Source: Flavobacterium aeripolare
GTDB taxonomy: Bacteria; Bacteroidota; Bacteroidia; Flavobacteriales; Flavobacteriaceae
NCBI RefSeq assembly: GCF_013294025.1
Contig: NZ_JABSNL010000005.1
Span: 124,001 to 188,000 of the forward strand
DNA length: 64,000 bases
Reading direction: 5' to 3'
Part shown: piece after piece, positions 9,051 through 18,342 of the stretch
How the letters are laid out: each line of letters starts with the position of its first letter
Position numbering within the stretch: position 1 is the stretch's first letter
Position numbers and translations under genes: made by a program
The notes under the pieces: generated by a model
What the model saw: the letters and a program-made list of their open reading frames with translations, nothing else
What the model was told of the DNA's origin: nothing
The model's database searches: none

Positions 9051-9120
9051 AAATATGAGCTCAAAAATACGGATAAATACTATTTTATAAAAATTGATGC
9101 ATAGTTTTTATAATTTTTTA

Positions 9121-9151
9121 TTGGTAGGGATGGATAATAAACTTACATTTG
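9121..9151 (+). promoter_or_regulatory. Promoter of the 57-residue membrane protein gene
   Basis: TTGG at 9121, 20 bases, then TACATTTG at 9144-9151 match the Bacteroidetes consensus. The box shows that the upstream alternative start at 9149 cannot be used and supports the ATG at 9179. Confidence 0.65.
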
Positions 9152-9178
9152 TGGCTACATTCAAAAATTCCGGAAAAC

Positions 9179-9352
9179 ATGTTTGAATTTTCACAGTATT
9201 TAGGCTTTTTACTTTTTTTAACCATCCTTACTTTAGGATTCTGGTTAATGTTTTTTCTAGTTAGTTTCGTTTCCTACTGGGTAGGCGGTGCATCTTGGGA
9301 AGCATATAAAGAAAAAAAAGCTAAAAAGAAGCAAGAACAACAATCACTATAA
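9179..9352 (+). CDS. Small single-pass membrane protein, function unknown
   Basis: I recognise no family. The 57-residue product has a hydrophobic N-terminal half (about residues 8-35, FLLFLTILTLGFWLMFFLVS) followed by GGASWEAYKEKK and a strongly basic tail rich in Lys and Gln. This suggests one membrane helix with a cytoplasmic positive tail. The start at 9179 is supported by a promoter box just upstream and by a terminator 19 bp after the stop. It forms its own transcription unit, so it is very probably a real gene despite its size. Confidence 0.7.
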   Translation: MFEFSQYLGFLLFLTILTLGFWLMFFLVSFVSYWVGGASWEAYKEKKAKKKQEQQSL

Positions 9353-9370
9353 TATAGTAGATTGTGTCAT

Positions 9371-9405
9371 AAAAAAGGATTCGGTAAACGGATCCTTTTT
9401 TTTTG
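9371..9405 (+). terminator. Terminator of the small membrane protein gene
   Basis: AAAAAAGGATTCG pairs with CGGATCCTTTTTT (one wobble) around GTAAA, followed by a run of T. Confidence 0.88.
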
Positions 9406-9427
9406 TGCCCTACTTTTTCGAATAGGC

Positions 9428-9466
9428 AAAAAAAAATACGGATTCGTATTTAAACGAACCCGTATT
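9428..9466 (-). terminator. Terminator of the outer-membrane receptor gene
   Basis: An inverted repeat of AATACGGaTTCG with one mismatch is followed on the minus strand by a run of nine T. It is separate from the plus-strand terminator a few bases away. Confidence 0.85.
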
Positions 9467-9498
9467 CAAGAATTAATTAACCTAACTAAATTCTTGTG

Positions 9499-12024
9499 TT
9501 ATCCTGGAAATCCTCCACCATCTTCATCACCACCACCTTTAGGAGCTTCTCTATCTTTATCAGATTTTTTCTTGTTGATGCGGTATGTGAATGATAAATT
9601 AAATTGTCTTTTTCTAAACTGGAACTCACTGTAATTACTTACTGAAGCCAAATTAGTTTCTGATCTCATTCTGCGTGAGTTAAAAATGTCACTTACGTTA
9701 AATGCAATCGTTGCTTTGTCTTTTAAGATATCTTTACTTAAAGCAGTATTGATCATGTATTGACCCAAACTTCTTCCTTGAGCAGTATTGCTAGGTCCAA
9801 AGTACATTCCGCTTAATTGCCATTCGATTTTGTATGGTAAAGTATATCTAGAATTTACTCTCGTAAACCATGAAACTGCTTCGTTGTCTAAATTAGTCGT
9901 TTGTACAATTCCTTGAGAATCTGTGTAGACAAACGCTCCTGTTGTTTTAGAATCGAATAAGTTAAAGCTACTATTCAGTTTCCATTTTTTGCTAGGAGAG
10001 TAGTTTAATGTGAATTCGAAACCAAATTTTTGTTCTTTTCCAATGTTGATTGGCGTACTTAAAATAACTGGCGTACCACCTACAAGTGTTCCTGTACCAT
10101 CGTCAACTCCGTTTACAAAATCACCGCTTTCATAACGTACAAATGAAAATACGTCTGTCGTGTTTTCGAAATAAAGTGAGGTATTGAAAGTTACTTTATC
10201 CCATCTTTTAATATAACCTAAATCAAATTTATCTGTTAGTGAAGGATCTAAATCAGGGTTACCTCTAAAGATGTTGATGTTACTAGAAATATTAGGAGTA
10301 GGGTCTAAGAAACGTCCTCTAGGTCTTGAAAGACGTTTACTATAGCTTAATGAAAGGCTACTTTCATCTGATATTTCGTAGTTTACAAAAGCACTAGGGA
10401 AAAACTTATTGTACTTTTTATTATTAAACTCATTAGTGTCTAAGAGATTGACATCAATATTAGTGTCTTCCCAACGCAAACCAAATAAGTATGAAAATTT
10501 GTTTACTTTGAAACCATATTGTGTATAGATGGCGTTGATTTTTTCTTTGTATTCTAATGTGTTAGAAAGTGAATTACCTAAGCTGTTTCCATTTTCACTA
10601 GCAAAAATATCGTAATCTTTATTCAAGTCATTGAAGTTTCCTTTGTAACCTGCTTCAAATTGACCACCTTCACCTATCGGTAAAACGTAATCGGCTTGAA
10701 ATTGAAATTGTTTTTGAACTTCATCATTCATTGTAGTACTAAACGACGATTGATCAGGAAAAGTCTCGTTTACAGCAGTAATAATCGAATTGTCTTTATC
10801 GTTATTTCTTGAATACGAACCGTCAACTGTTAATTTGTGACCTTTGTCATTAAAGTTTTTAATGAAATTAGAAGTGAATTCAAAGTCATTTCCACTGTCA
10901 TATCCATTATTCAAACGGTAATTATCGAAAGTGAATTGGCGTGCTTGATCAAAATTTCTATAAGTAACTAAATCCTCATTGTCTCCGCGATTGTCTCTAT
11001 AACTAATTGCATTTGTCCAGAATGTTGTAGGTGTTATTTCCCACTCAACACCTGTCTTTGTACTAATTCCTTTTCTTGTACGTTGTGTATCACGAGTTTC
11101 ATCTATGAATTTACTAGTAGAACCATCTAGATTGTAATATTCTGAATTTGTTTTACCAGCACCTTCATTTGTTCTATAGCTATATCCTGTAGAAGTGAAA
11201 TAATTCATCTTCTCAGTTTTGTAATTCAAGTTGGCACTTAGACCGTATGTTTCTGGATATCCTGTAGAGGCAATAAATGTTCCGTTAAAACCTTGATTTT
11301 TTCCTTTTTTAAGTATGATATTCAAGATTCCGGCACCTCCTTCCGCATCATAACGTGCAGATGGGTTAGTAATCACTTCAACTTTATCAATAGCGTCAGC
11401 TGGAATTTGGCGTAAAGCCTCCGCCATATTTAAGGCATTAGAGGGACGGCCATCAATAAAAATACGTACGTTATCGCTTCCTCTTAAACTTACATTACCT
11501 TCAACATCAACAGATACAGAAGGAACATTTTCAAGAACATCACTTACAGTTCCTCCTTTTACAAGCATGTCGTTACCTACATTGTAAACCTTTTTGTCTA
11601 ATTTGATTTCGACTGTAGATTTTTCAGCACGAATTACTACCTCATTTAATTGAGCAGCATCTTCGCTTAAAGCAATCGTTCCTAAATCTGTATCTTCTTT
11701 AAGCACTTTATCTTTTAATTCGATTGATTTAAAAGAAATGAACTCTATTTTTATAGTATACATTCCTGGAGAAACAGCAATATTAAAAGCTCCTTTAGGA
11801 TCAGTAATTCCTCCTGAAACAACTTTGGCTGTCCTAGAGTTTGTAAATGAAATTGTAGCATATTCTAAGGGTTGCTTACTAATTTTCTCTATAACAGTTC
11901 CAATAATACTAATTTTTGCTGCTGCTGGACCTTGTCTTGGTGGACCTTGCCTTTGTTGTGCAAAGCTACAGACTAAGGTTAGAAAAAATGTAAGTGTTAA
12001 GTAGGTTTTTAAATGATGGTACAT
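9499..12024 (-). CDS. TonB-dependent receptor-like outer-membrane beta-barrel protein
   Basis: Outer-membrane protein of 841 residues. It has a signal peptide (residues 1-22), then a carboxypeptidase-regulatory-like beta-sandwich domain at about 37-120 (GTVIEKISKQPLEYATISF). A plug-like region near 125-245 includes SVSLRGSDNVRIFIDGRPS-type sequence and AEGGAGILNIILKKG, and a long beta-barrel with alternating aromatic residues follows. This is the architecture of the outer-membrane beta-barrel family common in Bacteroidetes (PF14905-like). No SusD partner is adjacent, so the substrate is unknown; uptake of a peptide, metal or glycan, or a non-transport role, are all possible. The tail ends in a Gly/Asp-rich GGGDEDGGGFPG. 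Confidence 0.88.
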   Translation of the reverse strand: MYHHLKTYLTLTFFLTLVCSFAQQRQGPPRQGPAAAKISIIGTVIEKISKQPLEYATISFTNSRTAKVVSGGITDPKGAFNIAVSPGMYTIKIEFISFKSIELKDKVLKEDTDLGTIALSEDAAQLNEVVIRAEKSTVEIKLDKKVYNVGNDMLVKGGTVSDVLENVPSVSVDVEGNVSLRGSDNVRIFIDGRPSNALNMAEALRQIPADAIDKVEVITNPSARYDAEGGAGILNIILKKGKNQGFNGTFIASTGYPETYGLSANLNYKTEKMNYFTSTGYSYRTNEGAGKTNSEYYNLDGSTSKFIDETRDTQRTRKGISTKTGVEWEITPTTFWTNAISYRDNRGDNEDLVTYRNFDQARQFTFDNYRLNNGYDSGNDFEFTSNFIKNFNDKGHKLTVDGSYSRNNDKDNSIITAVNETFPDQSSFSTTMNDEVQKQFQFQADYVLPIGEGGQFEAGYKGNFNDLNKDYDIFASENGNSLGNSLSNTLEYKEKINAIYTQYGFKVNKFSYLFGLRWEDTNIDVNLLDTNEFNNKKYNKFFPSAFVNYEISDESSLSLSYSKRLSRPRGRFLDPTPNISSNINIFRGNPDLDPSLTDKFDLGYIKRWDKVTFNTSLYFENTTDVFSFVRYESGDFVNGVDDGTGTLVGGTPVILSTPINIGKEQKFGFEFTLNYSPSKKWKLNSSFNLFDSKTTGAFVYTDSQGIVQTTNLDNEAVSWFTRVNSRYTLPYKIEWQLSGMYFGPSNTAQGRSLGQYMINTALSKDILKDKATIAFNVSDIFNSRRMRSETNLASVSNYSEFQFRKRQFNLSFTYRINKKKSDKDREAPKGGGDEDGGGFPG

Positions 12025-12122
12025 TAGTATTTTAGTTTAGATTATCGTGTTAGGATTAGTAAAAGCGAAATAGGTTTAATCACTATTTCATAAATAAATG
12101 TTAAAATAAAAAAGAGCGTTTT

Positions 12123-12461
12123 TTATAAGGTTTTTTGAATGCTTTCTAAATCTCTAGCTATGGTCGCTTTTCCATCTTTAATTATAATAGGACGTTCAAT
12201 TAAGATTGGGTTTTCAACCAGTGCGTCTACTATTGCATCATCTGTTAAGGACTGATTTTTATACCTCTCAATCCAAATCTTTTCTTTTTTACGCACCAGT
12301 TCTAATGGGGCCATTTCAAGCATTTCTAAGAGTGCAATAATTTGTTTTTTGCTGGGTGTTTGTTCTAGGTATTTTATGGTTTCAAATTCTATATTGTTCT
12401 CTGTAAGATACGCCAAACAGTTTCTAGATTTGCCGCAACGTGGATTGTGATAAACTTGCAT
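12123..12461 (-). CDS. ArsC-family (arsenate reductase/Spx-like) thioredoxin-fold protein
   Basis: The 112-residue product begins MQVYHNPRCGKSRNCLAYL, with Cys9 in the position of the catalytic Cys of glutaredoxin-dependent arsenate reductases. It keeps the C-terminal NPILIERPIIIKDGKATIARD, which carries the Arg expected in the family. The start at 12461 is preferred over a longer version because it gives the family N-terminus. No other ars gene is nearby, so true arsenate reduction is not shown; YffB-like stress or thiol roles are alternatives. It is divergent from the CPBP gene at 12572. Confidence 0.85.
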   Translation of the reverse strand: MQVYHNPRCGKSRNCLAYLTENNIEFETIKYLEQTPSKKQIIALLEMLEMAPLELVRKKEKIWIERYKNQSLTDDAIVDALVENPILIERPIIIKDGKATIARDLESIQKTL

Positions 12462-12571
12462 TTTAAATAAGGTTTTAATAGGATTTATATCAAATAAAAA
12501 AGGTAATTTTAAAATCACAAAAGTAGCTTTTAAGAGGTTGCTTTCAAGAATAATAAAATAAAATTTTAGAA

Positions 12572-13510
12572 ATGTTTATAGCCCAGGGTTTTAAGAAGGA
12601 GAATAGTTTTGCAAGTTATTTATTTGGTTCATTTTTATTGTTTCTAGCGGCAAACATTGGTTCGATACCTCTTGTAGTGGTAACTGCTATTTATTCGCAT
12701 TACAGTGGTAAACCCATGCCTACGGGGATGGAAGGTTTTGCTACTTACTTTGACTCCAATCTCTATTTAGCCTTGATGCTACTTTCTTTTGTGTTTGTGC
12801 TAGCTGCATTGTTTTTAATTTTAAAAAAATCGCACAATCAAAACATGTTATCTATTACCACTTCGCGGCCAAAGGTTGACTGGAAGCGAGTCGCCTTTTC
12901 ATTTATAATCTGGGGGGCGTTCTTGATAGTTTCGGTTATTGTTGCTTATTTTTTAAATCCTGAGGAATACGTTTTAAATTTCAAACCCATCCCTTTCCTA
13001 ATATTAGTAGTGGTGGTACTGCTTTTAATTCCTATTCAAACGAGTGTTGAGGAATTAGTTTTTAGAGGCTATTTAATGCAAGGTTTTGGGAATTTAGCTG
13101 AAAATAAATGGTTTCCTTTATTGATGACGACACTTATATTTGGTGGAATGCATTATTGGAATCCTGAAGTATCGCGTGTTGGGAATTTAATTATGCTCGA
13201 ATATTTAGCAGTAGGACTTTTTCTAGGAATTATCACCTTAATGGATGAAGGTCTAGAATTAGCTTTAGGCTTTCATGCTGCAAATAATATTTTTGGGGCA
13301 TTGCTGATAACAGCAGATTGGACCGCTTTTCAAACCGATTCTATTTTAAAAAGCGTAAGCGAACCCACCTATGGCTTGACAGATGTTCTATTATTACTTA
13401 TAACCTATCCTGTGCTCTTGTATATTTTTAGTAAACGATACAATTGGACTAATTGGAAAGAAAAATTAACAGGCAAAATTACAGCAAACAGCACTTCTAA
13501 TAGTATTTAA
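12572..13510 (+). CDS. CPBP-family intramembrane glutamic protease
   Basis: Polytopic membrane protein of 312 residues with about eight hydrophobic segments. It carries the three CPBP (Abi/Rce1-like) motifs: EELVFRG near 164 with the catalytic Glu pair and Arg, FGGMHYW near 190, and HAANNIF near 235. The family cleaves proteins within or next to membranes; the target here is unknown. It ends 12 bp before the menE-like gene, and the pair probably forms an operon. A role in membrane-protein processing is inferred from the family only. Confidence 0.88.
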   Translation: MFIAQGFKKENSFASYLFGSFLLFLAANIGSIPLVVVTAIYSHYSGKPMPTGMEGFATYFDSNLYLALMLLSFVFVLAALFLILKKSHNQNMLSITTSRPKVDWKRVAFSFIIWGAFLIVSVIVAYFLNPEEYVLNFKPIPFLILVVVVLLLIPIQTSVEELVFRGYLMQGFGNLAENKWFPLLMTTLIFGGMHYWNPEVSRVGNLIMLEYLAVGLFLGIITLMDEGLELALGFHAANNIFGALLITADWTAFQTDSILKSVSEPTYGLTDVLLLLITYPVLLYIFSKRYNWTNWKEKLTGKITANSTSNSI

Positions 13511-13522
13511 AAATCACAAATT

Positions 13523-14581
13523 ATGGCAACTGAAGTTACTTATAAAAATGTACACAACCGTTTCAAGTTAAACGGATACCATCTTGATAGAGATGATTTG
13601 TGCCGCGTATCCTATTGCTTAATTAAAGAAGGTGACGCATTTGAGAAATCTATTGGTGATTTTCTTCTAGATTGGTTTGACAGTAAGGAATATATCACGC
13701 TGAAAACTTCAGGAACAACGGGAGCGCCCAAGCTTATCAAAATGGACAAACAAAAAATGGTTAACTCTGCATTAGCTACAGGAGACTTTTTTAATTTGAG
13801 TCCAGGAGATAAAGCACTTTTTTGTTTGCCAACAGAATATATTGCTGGTAAGATGATGTTAGTACGTAGTTTTATTCTAGGTTTAGACGTTGATTTTGTT
13901 GCGCCAACTTCTACACCACTAGCAAAAAATGAAAAAGTATATGATTTTGCTGCTATGGTACCTTTACAAGTACAAAAGTCTCTTAAAGAATTGAAAAATA
14001 TTAAGAAACTGATTGTGGGCGGTGCAAAAATGAGCAAAGAATTAGAGAAGAGCTTGAAGAAATTAAAAGAAACAGCCGTTTATGAGACTTATGGTATGAC
14101 AGAAACCATCACTCATATTGCTGCTAAAAAAGTAGGGGAGTCTGCATTTACCATTTTACCCGATATCGTTATTTCACAAAATCACGAGCAGTGTTTAGTA
14201 ATTAATGCTCCTAAAATTTCAGATCAGGCCATTGTCACAAATGATATTATCGAAATAATAAATGCCCATCAATTTAAGTTTTTAGGGCGCGTAGATAATG
14301 TGGTGAATAGTGGTGGTATAAAATTAATTCCAGAGCAAATAGAGGAGAAGTTATCCGGATTGATTCCATCCCGATTTTTTGTTGGCGGTATTGCTGATGA
14401 CGTTTTAGGCGAAAAATTAGTATTAGTAGTAGAAGGAGATAAAGGCATTTTTGACGAAAGTCTGCTAGCAGGTTTAGAAAAATACGACCAGCCAAAAGAG
14501 ATTTTTTACAATATCTTGTTTCTAGAAACAGATAACGGAAAAGTTAAGAGAAACGAAATCCTAAAAAGTTTAAATCAATAA
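13523..14581 (+). CDS. menE: AMP-binding acyl-CoA ligase, probably o-succinylbenzoate--CoA ligase
   Basis: ANL-superfamily enzyme of 352 residues, short for the family. It contains the AMP-binding P-loop TSGTTGAPKLIKM near 60, the YGMTETITHIA motif near 190, FLGRVDNVVNSGGIKL near 253-268 and the C-terminal catalytic Lys in NGKVKRNEIL. The compact size and sequence fit flavobacterial MenE, which activates o-succinylbenzoate for menaquinone synthesis, but no other men gene is present in the window, so the substrate is inferred. It follows the CPBP gene by 12 bp and ends in a hairpin terminator. Confidence 0.8.
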   Translation: MATEVTYKNVHNRFKLNGYHLDRDDLCRVSYCLIKEGDAFEKSIGDFLLDWFDSKEYITLKTSGTTGAPKLIKMDKQKMVNSALATGDFFNLSPGDKALFCLPTEYIAGKMMLVRSFILGLDVDFVAPTSTPLAKNEKVYDFAAMVPLQVQKSLKELKNIKKLIVGGAKMSKELEKSLKKLKETAVYETYGMTETITHIAAKKVGESAFTILPDIVISQNHEQCLVINAPKISDQAIVTNDIIEIINAHQFKFLGRVDNVVNSGGIKLIPEQIEEKLSGLIPSRFFVGGIADDVLGEKLVLVVEGDKGIFDESLLAGLEKYDQPKEIFYNILFLETDNGKVKRNEILKSLNQ

Positions 14582-14585
14582 AAGA

Positions 14586-14612
14586 AAAGCACCTTTAAAG
14601 GTGCTTATCTTT
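14586..14612. terminator. Terminator between menE and the S41 peptidase gene
   Basis: AAGCACCTTT and AAAGGTGCTT form a perfect stem with A-run and T-run flanks. Confidence 0.85.
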
Positions 14613-14614
14613 TG

Positions 14615-16183
14615 CTATTCTTTGTTTGCTTTTATGTCTTCAAGTATCCATTCAAGTTGGGGATCTTTTTGATTAAGTACATCATTTATGGTCACTTCAA
14701 TCTTTTTGTTAGGATATACTCCGTGGCCTTGAACTGTAGTTTGCTGATGCGGTATAACGTGCATTAATCCCATTCTAATTTTTAAATCAGAATGCGGTAA
14801 TTTAATAATAGGTATAATTCCCGCTACGGTGCCATTGAAATTCCCACCAGTTTCTTCACCTACAAATGTAGCTCTTGAAGTTCCTTTTAAAGTTGCGGAT
14901 AATATACTAGATGCCGAGAAGCTTCCTCCATTAATTAGTACATATACTTTCCCCTTAAAAGCCAGTTCATCAGCTTCTTGTTCTTTTGTATAAATTTTTT
15001 GATAAAAACTTCCATCCTTATCTTTCTTAGTAGTTAATAAAGAAATAGTGAAAGTAAAGGGGAAAAGGATTGTCTTAGCTACCTGAACTACTACAGGCGC
15101 ATTAGATAAGTAAGATCCTATTGCTACACTAGAACGCGAAACAACCTTTGACTTCTCTAATAATACATAGTTTGTGTCAGTTAAAAGAGAATAGAGATAA
15201 TTTATTTCACTTAATCTTTCGCCACCATTGTCTCTTAAATCTAATATTAAGTTTTTCGATTTGAAGTTCTTGATTTTTGCAAAAGACTCCTTGTAAAACT
15301 TTTTGTAAGCCCTATTTTTAAAGCCTCTAATTTTGATAATTACGGTGCTGCTATCTTGACCTCTAAATTCAATATTTCGAGTATAATTACCTGCAGTAGC
15401 ATCGTATCCTTGAATGCGGTTTTTACGTTTTAATGCCTTTGTCTTTTCTCTATCTACTTTTATTTTAGGAACTTTTACAACAGCTGCTGAATCATTTTTA
15501 TTTTCTTCTTTCTTAAAGCGTTTTATTAAATGGTTTTCAATGCTGTCATTGTATTTAAAGGTGTATAATAGGCTGTCTTTAATCCCGTGATCGATGACAA
15601 AATAGTTAGCAAGACGCGTGTTATAATAATTGGGTTTAAATGTAGTATTAAAACCATCAGAGGTAAAATAGTTATTATGTTCTTGAATGATGTCAGTTAC
15701 TTTAATATTATCGACACTAATAAGTTGGGAACCAACATGTATGGTACTATCTGTAGATTTATTTTTTAAGACATATAATTTGTTTTCATTGAAACCCAAT
15801 TCAATTTGTGAAAATGGTCCCATTCCTTTTTCTTCAAGTGCTTTACTTTCGTTCTTACTTAATCGCTTCATAGGAGGGTAGACAATCATATGCCCTTGTT
15901 TAACTGCAGCGACAATAGGACTTATTTTTTTGTAAAATTCTAAGGGTTTTAATGGTGTTTTTAAACTGTTTTTCAAACTATCAAATTTATGGTCTAAATC
16001 CTCTTTACTGATGAAACCATACAGAAAAGGATGCAAATGCTGTAATTTTTTATAGGTGAAGTCAACATCGCTTTTTAAGTCGTTGACAGGGATTTTAGTG
16101 TCATAATGTTGGTTGTATTTTTCAACAGAATTACATTGTATAAAAACCGCAAGTATTGCAATAAATAGTAGTACTTTTTTCAT
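14615..16183 (-). CDS. S41-family peptidase lipoprotein
   Basis: C-terminal-processing-protease-like serine peptidase of 522 residues. The N-terminus MKKVLLFIAILAVFIQCNS looks like a lipoprotein signal with Cys17. An N-terminal helical domain, LDLRDNGGERLSEINYLYS near residue 315 and the nucleophile region INGGSFSASSILSATLKG near residue 417 (Ser after GGSFSA) are typical of S41. EETGGNFNGTVAG follows and holds part of the active-site wall. A PDZ-like stretch lies at about 120-170. The GNAT gene stop is 7 bp upstream on the same strand, so they are co-transcribed. The substrate is unknown. Confidence 0.88.
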   Translation of the reverse strand: MKKVLLFIAILAVFIQCNSVEKYNQHYDTKIPVNDLKSDVDFTYKKLQHLHPFLYGFISKEDLDHKFDSLKNSLKTPLKPLEFYKKISPIVAAVKQGHMIVYPPMKRLSKNESKALEEKGMGPFSQIELGFNENKLYVLKNKSTDSTIHVGSQLISVDNIKVTDIIQEHNNYFTSDGFNTTFKPNYYNTRLANYFVIDHGIKDSLLYTFKYNDSIENHLIKRFKKEENKNDSAAVVKVPKIKVDREKTKALKRKNRIQGYDATAGNYTRNIEFRGQDSSTVIIKIRGFKNRAYKKFYKESFAKIKNFKSKNLILDLRDNGGERLSEINYLYSLLTDTNYVLLEKSKVVSRSSVAIGSYLSNAPVVVQVAKTILFPFTFTISLLTTKKDKDGSFYQKIYTKEQEADELAFKGKVYVLINGGSFSASSILSATLKGTSRATFVGEETGGNFNGTVAGIIPIIKLPHSDLKIRMGLMHVIPHQQTTVQGHGVYPNKKIEVTINDVLNQKDPQLEWILEDIKANKE

Positions 16184-16190
16184 GTGCTTA

Positions 16191-16700
16191 TTATGCTTTT
16201 AGTATTTTTTCGTAGGCTCTTCTAGGGCTTCCTCTAAAGTAAACTTCACCACAATATACGTAGTGTAATTTCTCAAAAATAGCAATCATGGCTTGATTGT
16301 CAAAGCTGGTGTCTGCTTTAATGCTTTTTATAGAATGGACTGCAGCAAATTTTTCGATCTCTTGCATTAAGATTTTGGCAATTCTTTTACCTAGATATTC
16401 CTGTGCAATCGCTACACGGTGAAAAACCACGAAATCAGAATCACTCAACCATTTACCTTGAATATTTTCGTACTCGGGTTCGTCGTTAATTAAAATTGCA
16501 GTGTACCCTATAATTATTTCTCCATCTAGAAGTATGTATCCCGCAGCTTTATTGATGTCATTTAAAATAACTTCAGGATTTGGATAACCATCTTGCCATT
16601 GCTGGCTTCCATCGGCTTTGCGTCTTGCAATAGCTTGCTTTAGAATAATCCATATTTCGGGAATTTGAGCAGCTACTGCTTTTTTGAAATCTAAATTCAT
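16191..16700 (-). CDS. GNAT-family N-acetyltransferase
   Basis: Acetyl-CoA-dependent acetyltransferase of 169 residues. Central features are VVFHRVAIAQEYLGKRIAKILMQEIE near 92-117, where QEYLGKRIA occupies the place of the acetyl-CoA-binding Q/R-x-x-G-x-G/A motif, and FDNQAMIAIFEKLHYVYCGEVYF near 132-154, a typical GNAT motif B. The acceptor is unknown. It lies 7 bp upstream of the S41 peptidase and is probably the first gene of that operon. Confidence 0.85.
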   Translation of the reverse strand: MNLDFKKAVAAQIPEIWIILKQAIARRKADGSQQWQDGYPNPEVILNDINKAAGYILLDGEIIIGYTAILINDEPEYENIQGKWLSDSDFVVFHRVAIAQEYLGKRIAKILMQEIEKFAAVHSIKSIKADTSFDNQAMIAIFEKLHYVYCGEVYFRGSPRRAYEKILKA

Positions 16701-16771
16701 TGTAATCTTTGTATTAAAAGTACTAAAATAGTTCTTTATGGGGCTATTTTAAACTTATTTACACGCTATTT

Positions 16772-18019
16772 TTAATTATGGAGTAAAGTAGATTCTGTTG
16801 TATTTTTCACAAAAATAATAGCATCAAAAGAATATATTAATCTTTCCTGTATAACCATTTTAGGATCGAAAGTAGAGCCAATTCCTTGATGTGTTACTTT
16901 AGAGTTAAGATAATCAGCTAAAACGGAAGTTTTTATTGCCGTATTAAAATCTAGTAAGTAAGTGTCAAAGGTACATTTATCGAATAGTTCATTACTCGTG
17001 TTTTTCATTACGTTATCGATTACACTTGTGGTGAGGCGGTTTTTAGAAAGGTCTAATGCGTTAAATTTTCCAGTGGCAAAATCAAATCCTACGCTGTAAT
17101 ATTGATTACCATATTTTTGTTTGAGATGGTTTCCCATCGATGGGATATTAGACTGTATTTTATCTTTATTCACATGTAAATTATGAGCCCAAAGGAAAAC
17201 TTTACCTTCTGCTCCAGCTGAAGTCAATACTTTATTGACGTTTTCTGCCATTTGTGTGTCTCTAGTTGTTTGATTGTAATTCAAACTAAATTCAATGTAT
17301 TGTATGATAGCTTCTTGTGTTCTTACATAAAAATCGCTGCTATCTATTGCGTTGTTATTTAAGACGGTTTTTAGATCTGTCATAACTACTAAATGATTTT
17401 TTAATTCTTTCCTATTCGCATCTTTTATATTCTGTGTCTTGCTATAAGTTGCAATGATTTTTAAATATTCTTCTTTCTTTTCTATGTTACTCACTTTTAT
17501 GTAATCATACATTATTTTGGCTGCAGTAGCACAATCCTTACTATCTACACCATGAAAACTTAATTGCTCACTAGTGTTTTTACCCCTGTTGTAAACCTTC
17601 ATCCATTCAATAAGATCTAATACTTCGGTGCAGTTCCATATCCAAAACCCAATGTTATTCAACGCGATTTTAGGATTAATGTTTTTACCGTGTATGTAAT
17701 CATTGATTGCGATGCAGTTTCCGTAGCTAGCTTCAATTGCAAAGTTTTTCACAGCTTGATTTTTTACCACATATTTAAAGAATTTAACTTTTAAGTCAAA
17801 GAATTCTTTTGTGCCATGCGTCGCCTCTCCGAAACCAAAAATTCTCACATCTTTAAAAATACTGTCTAAAGTTGGATTCTTCTCCACTTCAATATTTGGA
17901 TTTACATCTTTGATTCTGAATGCATTTTCATTGATGGCTTTTACGATTTCATTGGTTTGGCTCAACATTATAAAATTACATAGCAGCATCAAAATTGAAA
18001 AGTGGATCTTTTTGGTCAT
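16772..18019 (-). CDS. Erythromycin-esterase-family secreted protein
   Basis: The 415-residue product has a signal-peptide-like N-terminus (MTKKIHFSILMLLCNFIMLS). It also has the erythromycin-esterase superfamily motifs FGEATHGTKEFFDLK near residues 57-71 and KVFLWAHNLHVNKDK near 275-289. EreA/EreB enzymes hydrolyse macrolide lactones, but many chromosomal family members have other or unknown roles, so resistance cannot be claimed from sequence. It stands alone, with a 320-bp upstream region that carries copy B of the structured repeat on the opposite strand. Confidence 0.82.
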   Translation of the reverse strand: MTKKIHFSILMLLCNFIMLSQTNEIVKAINENAFRIKDVNPNIEVEKNPTLDSIFKDVRIFGFGEATHGTKEFFDLKVKFFKYVVKNQAVKNFAIEASYGNCIAINDYIHGKNINPKIALNNIGFWIWNCTEVLDLIEWMKVYNRGKNTSEQLSFHGVDSKDCATAAKIMYDYIKVSNIEKKEEYLKIIATYSKTQNIKDANRKELKNHLVVMTDLKTVLNNNAIDSSDFYVRTQEAIIQYIEFSLNYNQTTRDTQMAENVNKVLTSAGAEGKVFLWAHNLHVNKDKIQSNIPSMGNHLKQKYGNQYYSVGFDFATGKFNALDLSKNRLTTSVIDNVMKNTSNELFDKCTFDTYLLDFNTAIKTSVLADYLNSKVTHQGIGSTFDPKMVIQERLIYSFDAIIFVKNTTESTLLHN

Positions 18020-18235
18020 AATCGAATGTTCAATGTGGTTTGTTTTGTACTATTTCACAAATCATTTTGAGAAAAAATGCCTTTTATAAAGATGTTGTAA
18101 TATAGATAATTATGTTATTTACCTTAAGTGGATTTGTATTGCAGGCTTTCCAAATATACCATTAAATCCCAAGAATAAACTTTGGTTTGCAAGATAAATC
18201 TGTAGAAGTATTTATGAAAAACAGTCGTAAAAAAA

Positions 18236-18290
18236 TAGCCCCGATAGCAGCGGCATCCCCTTTTTAGGGATACAGCGGATAGCGGGACAT
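18236..18290 (+). repeat. Structured intergenic element, copy B
   Basis: Related to copy A: TAGCCCCGATAGCAGCGGC, a central hairpin ATCCC/GGGAT, then ACAGCGGATAGCGGGA. The outer pair is CCCG/CGGG where copy A has CCAG/CTGG, a compensatory change. A weak promoter-like TTTG (18186-18189), 19 bases, TATTTATG (18209-18216) is upstream on the same strand. The rest of the 18020-18342 gap shows no gene. Confidence 0.7.
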
Positions 18291-18342
18291 AAGTTATTAT
18301 GAAAATGAGAGTGTCTTGCTCCCAATAATAGAAATATTCTTG

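Noticed and set aside
9362..9634. Plus-strand frame of 90 codons after the small membrane protein
   Set aside because: It runs through two terminator hairpins and into the receptor gene on the other strand, and has low-complexity Pro/Ser sequence.
16772..18019. Macrolide resistance gene
   Set aside because: The protein belongs to the erythromycin-esterase family, but many chromosomal members are not resistance enzymes and there is no mobile context.
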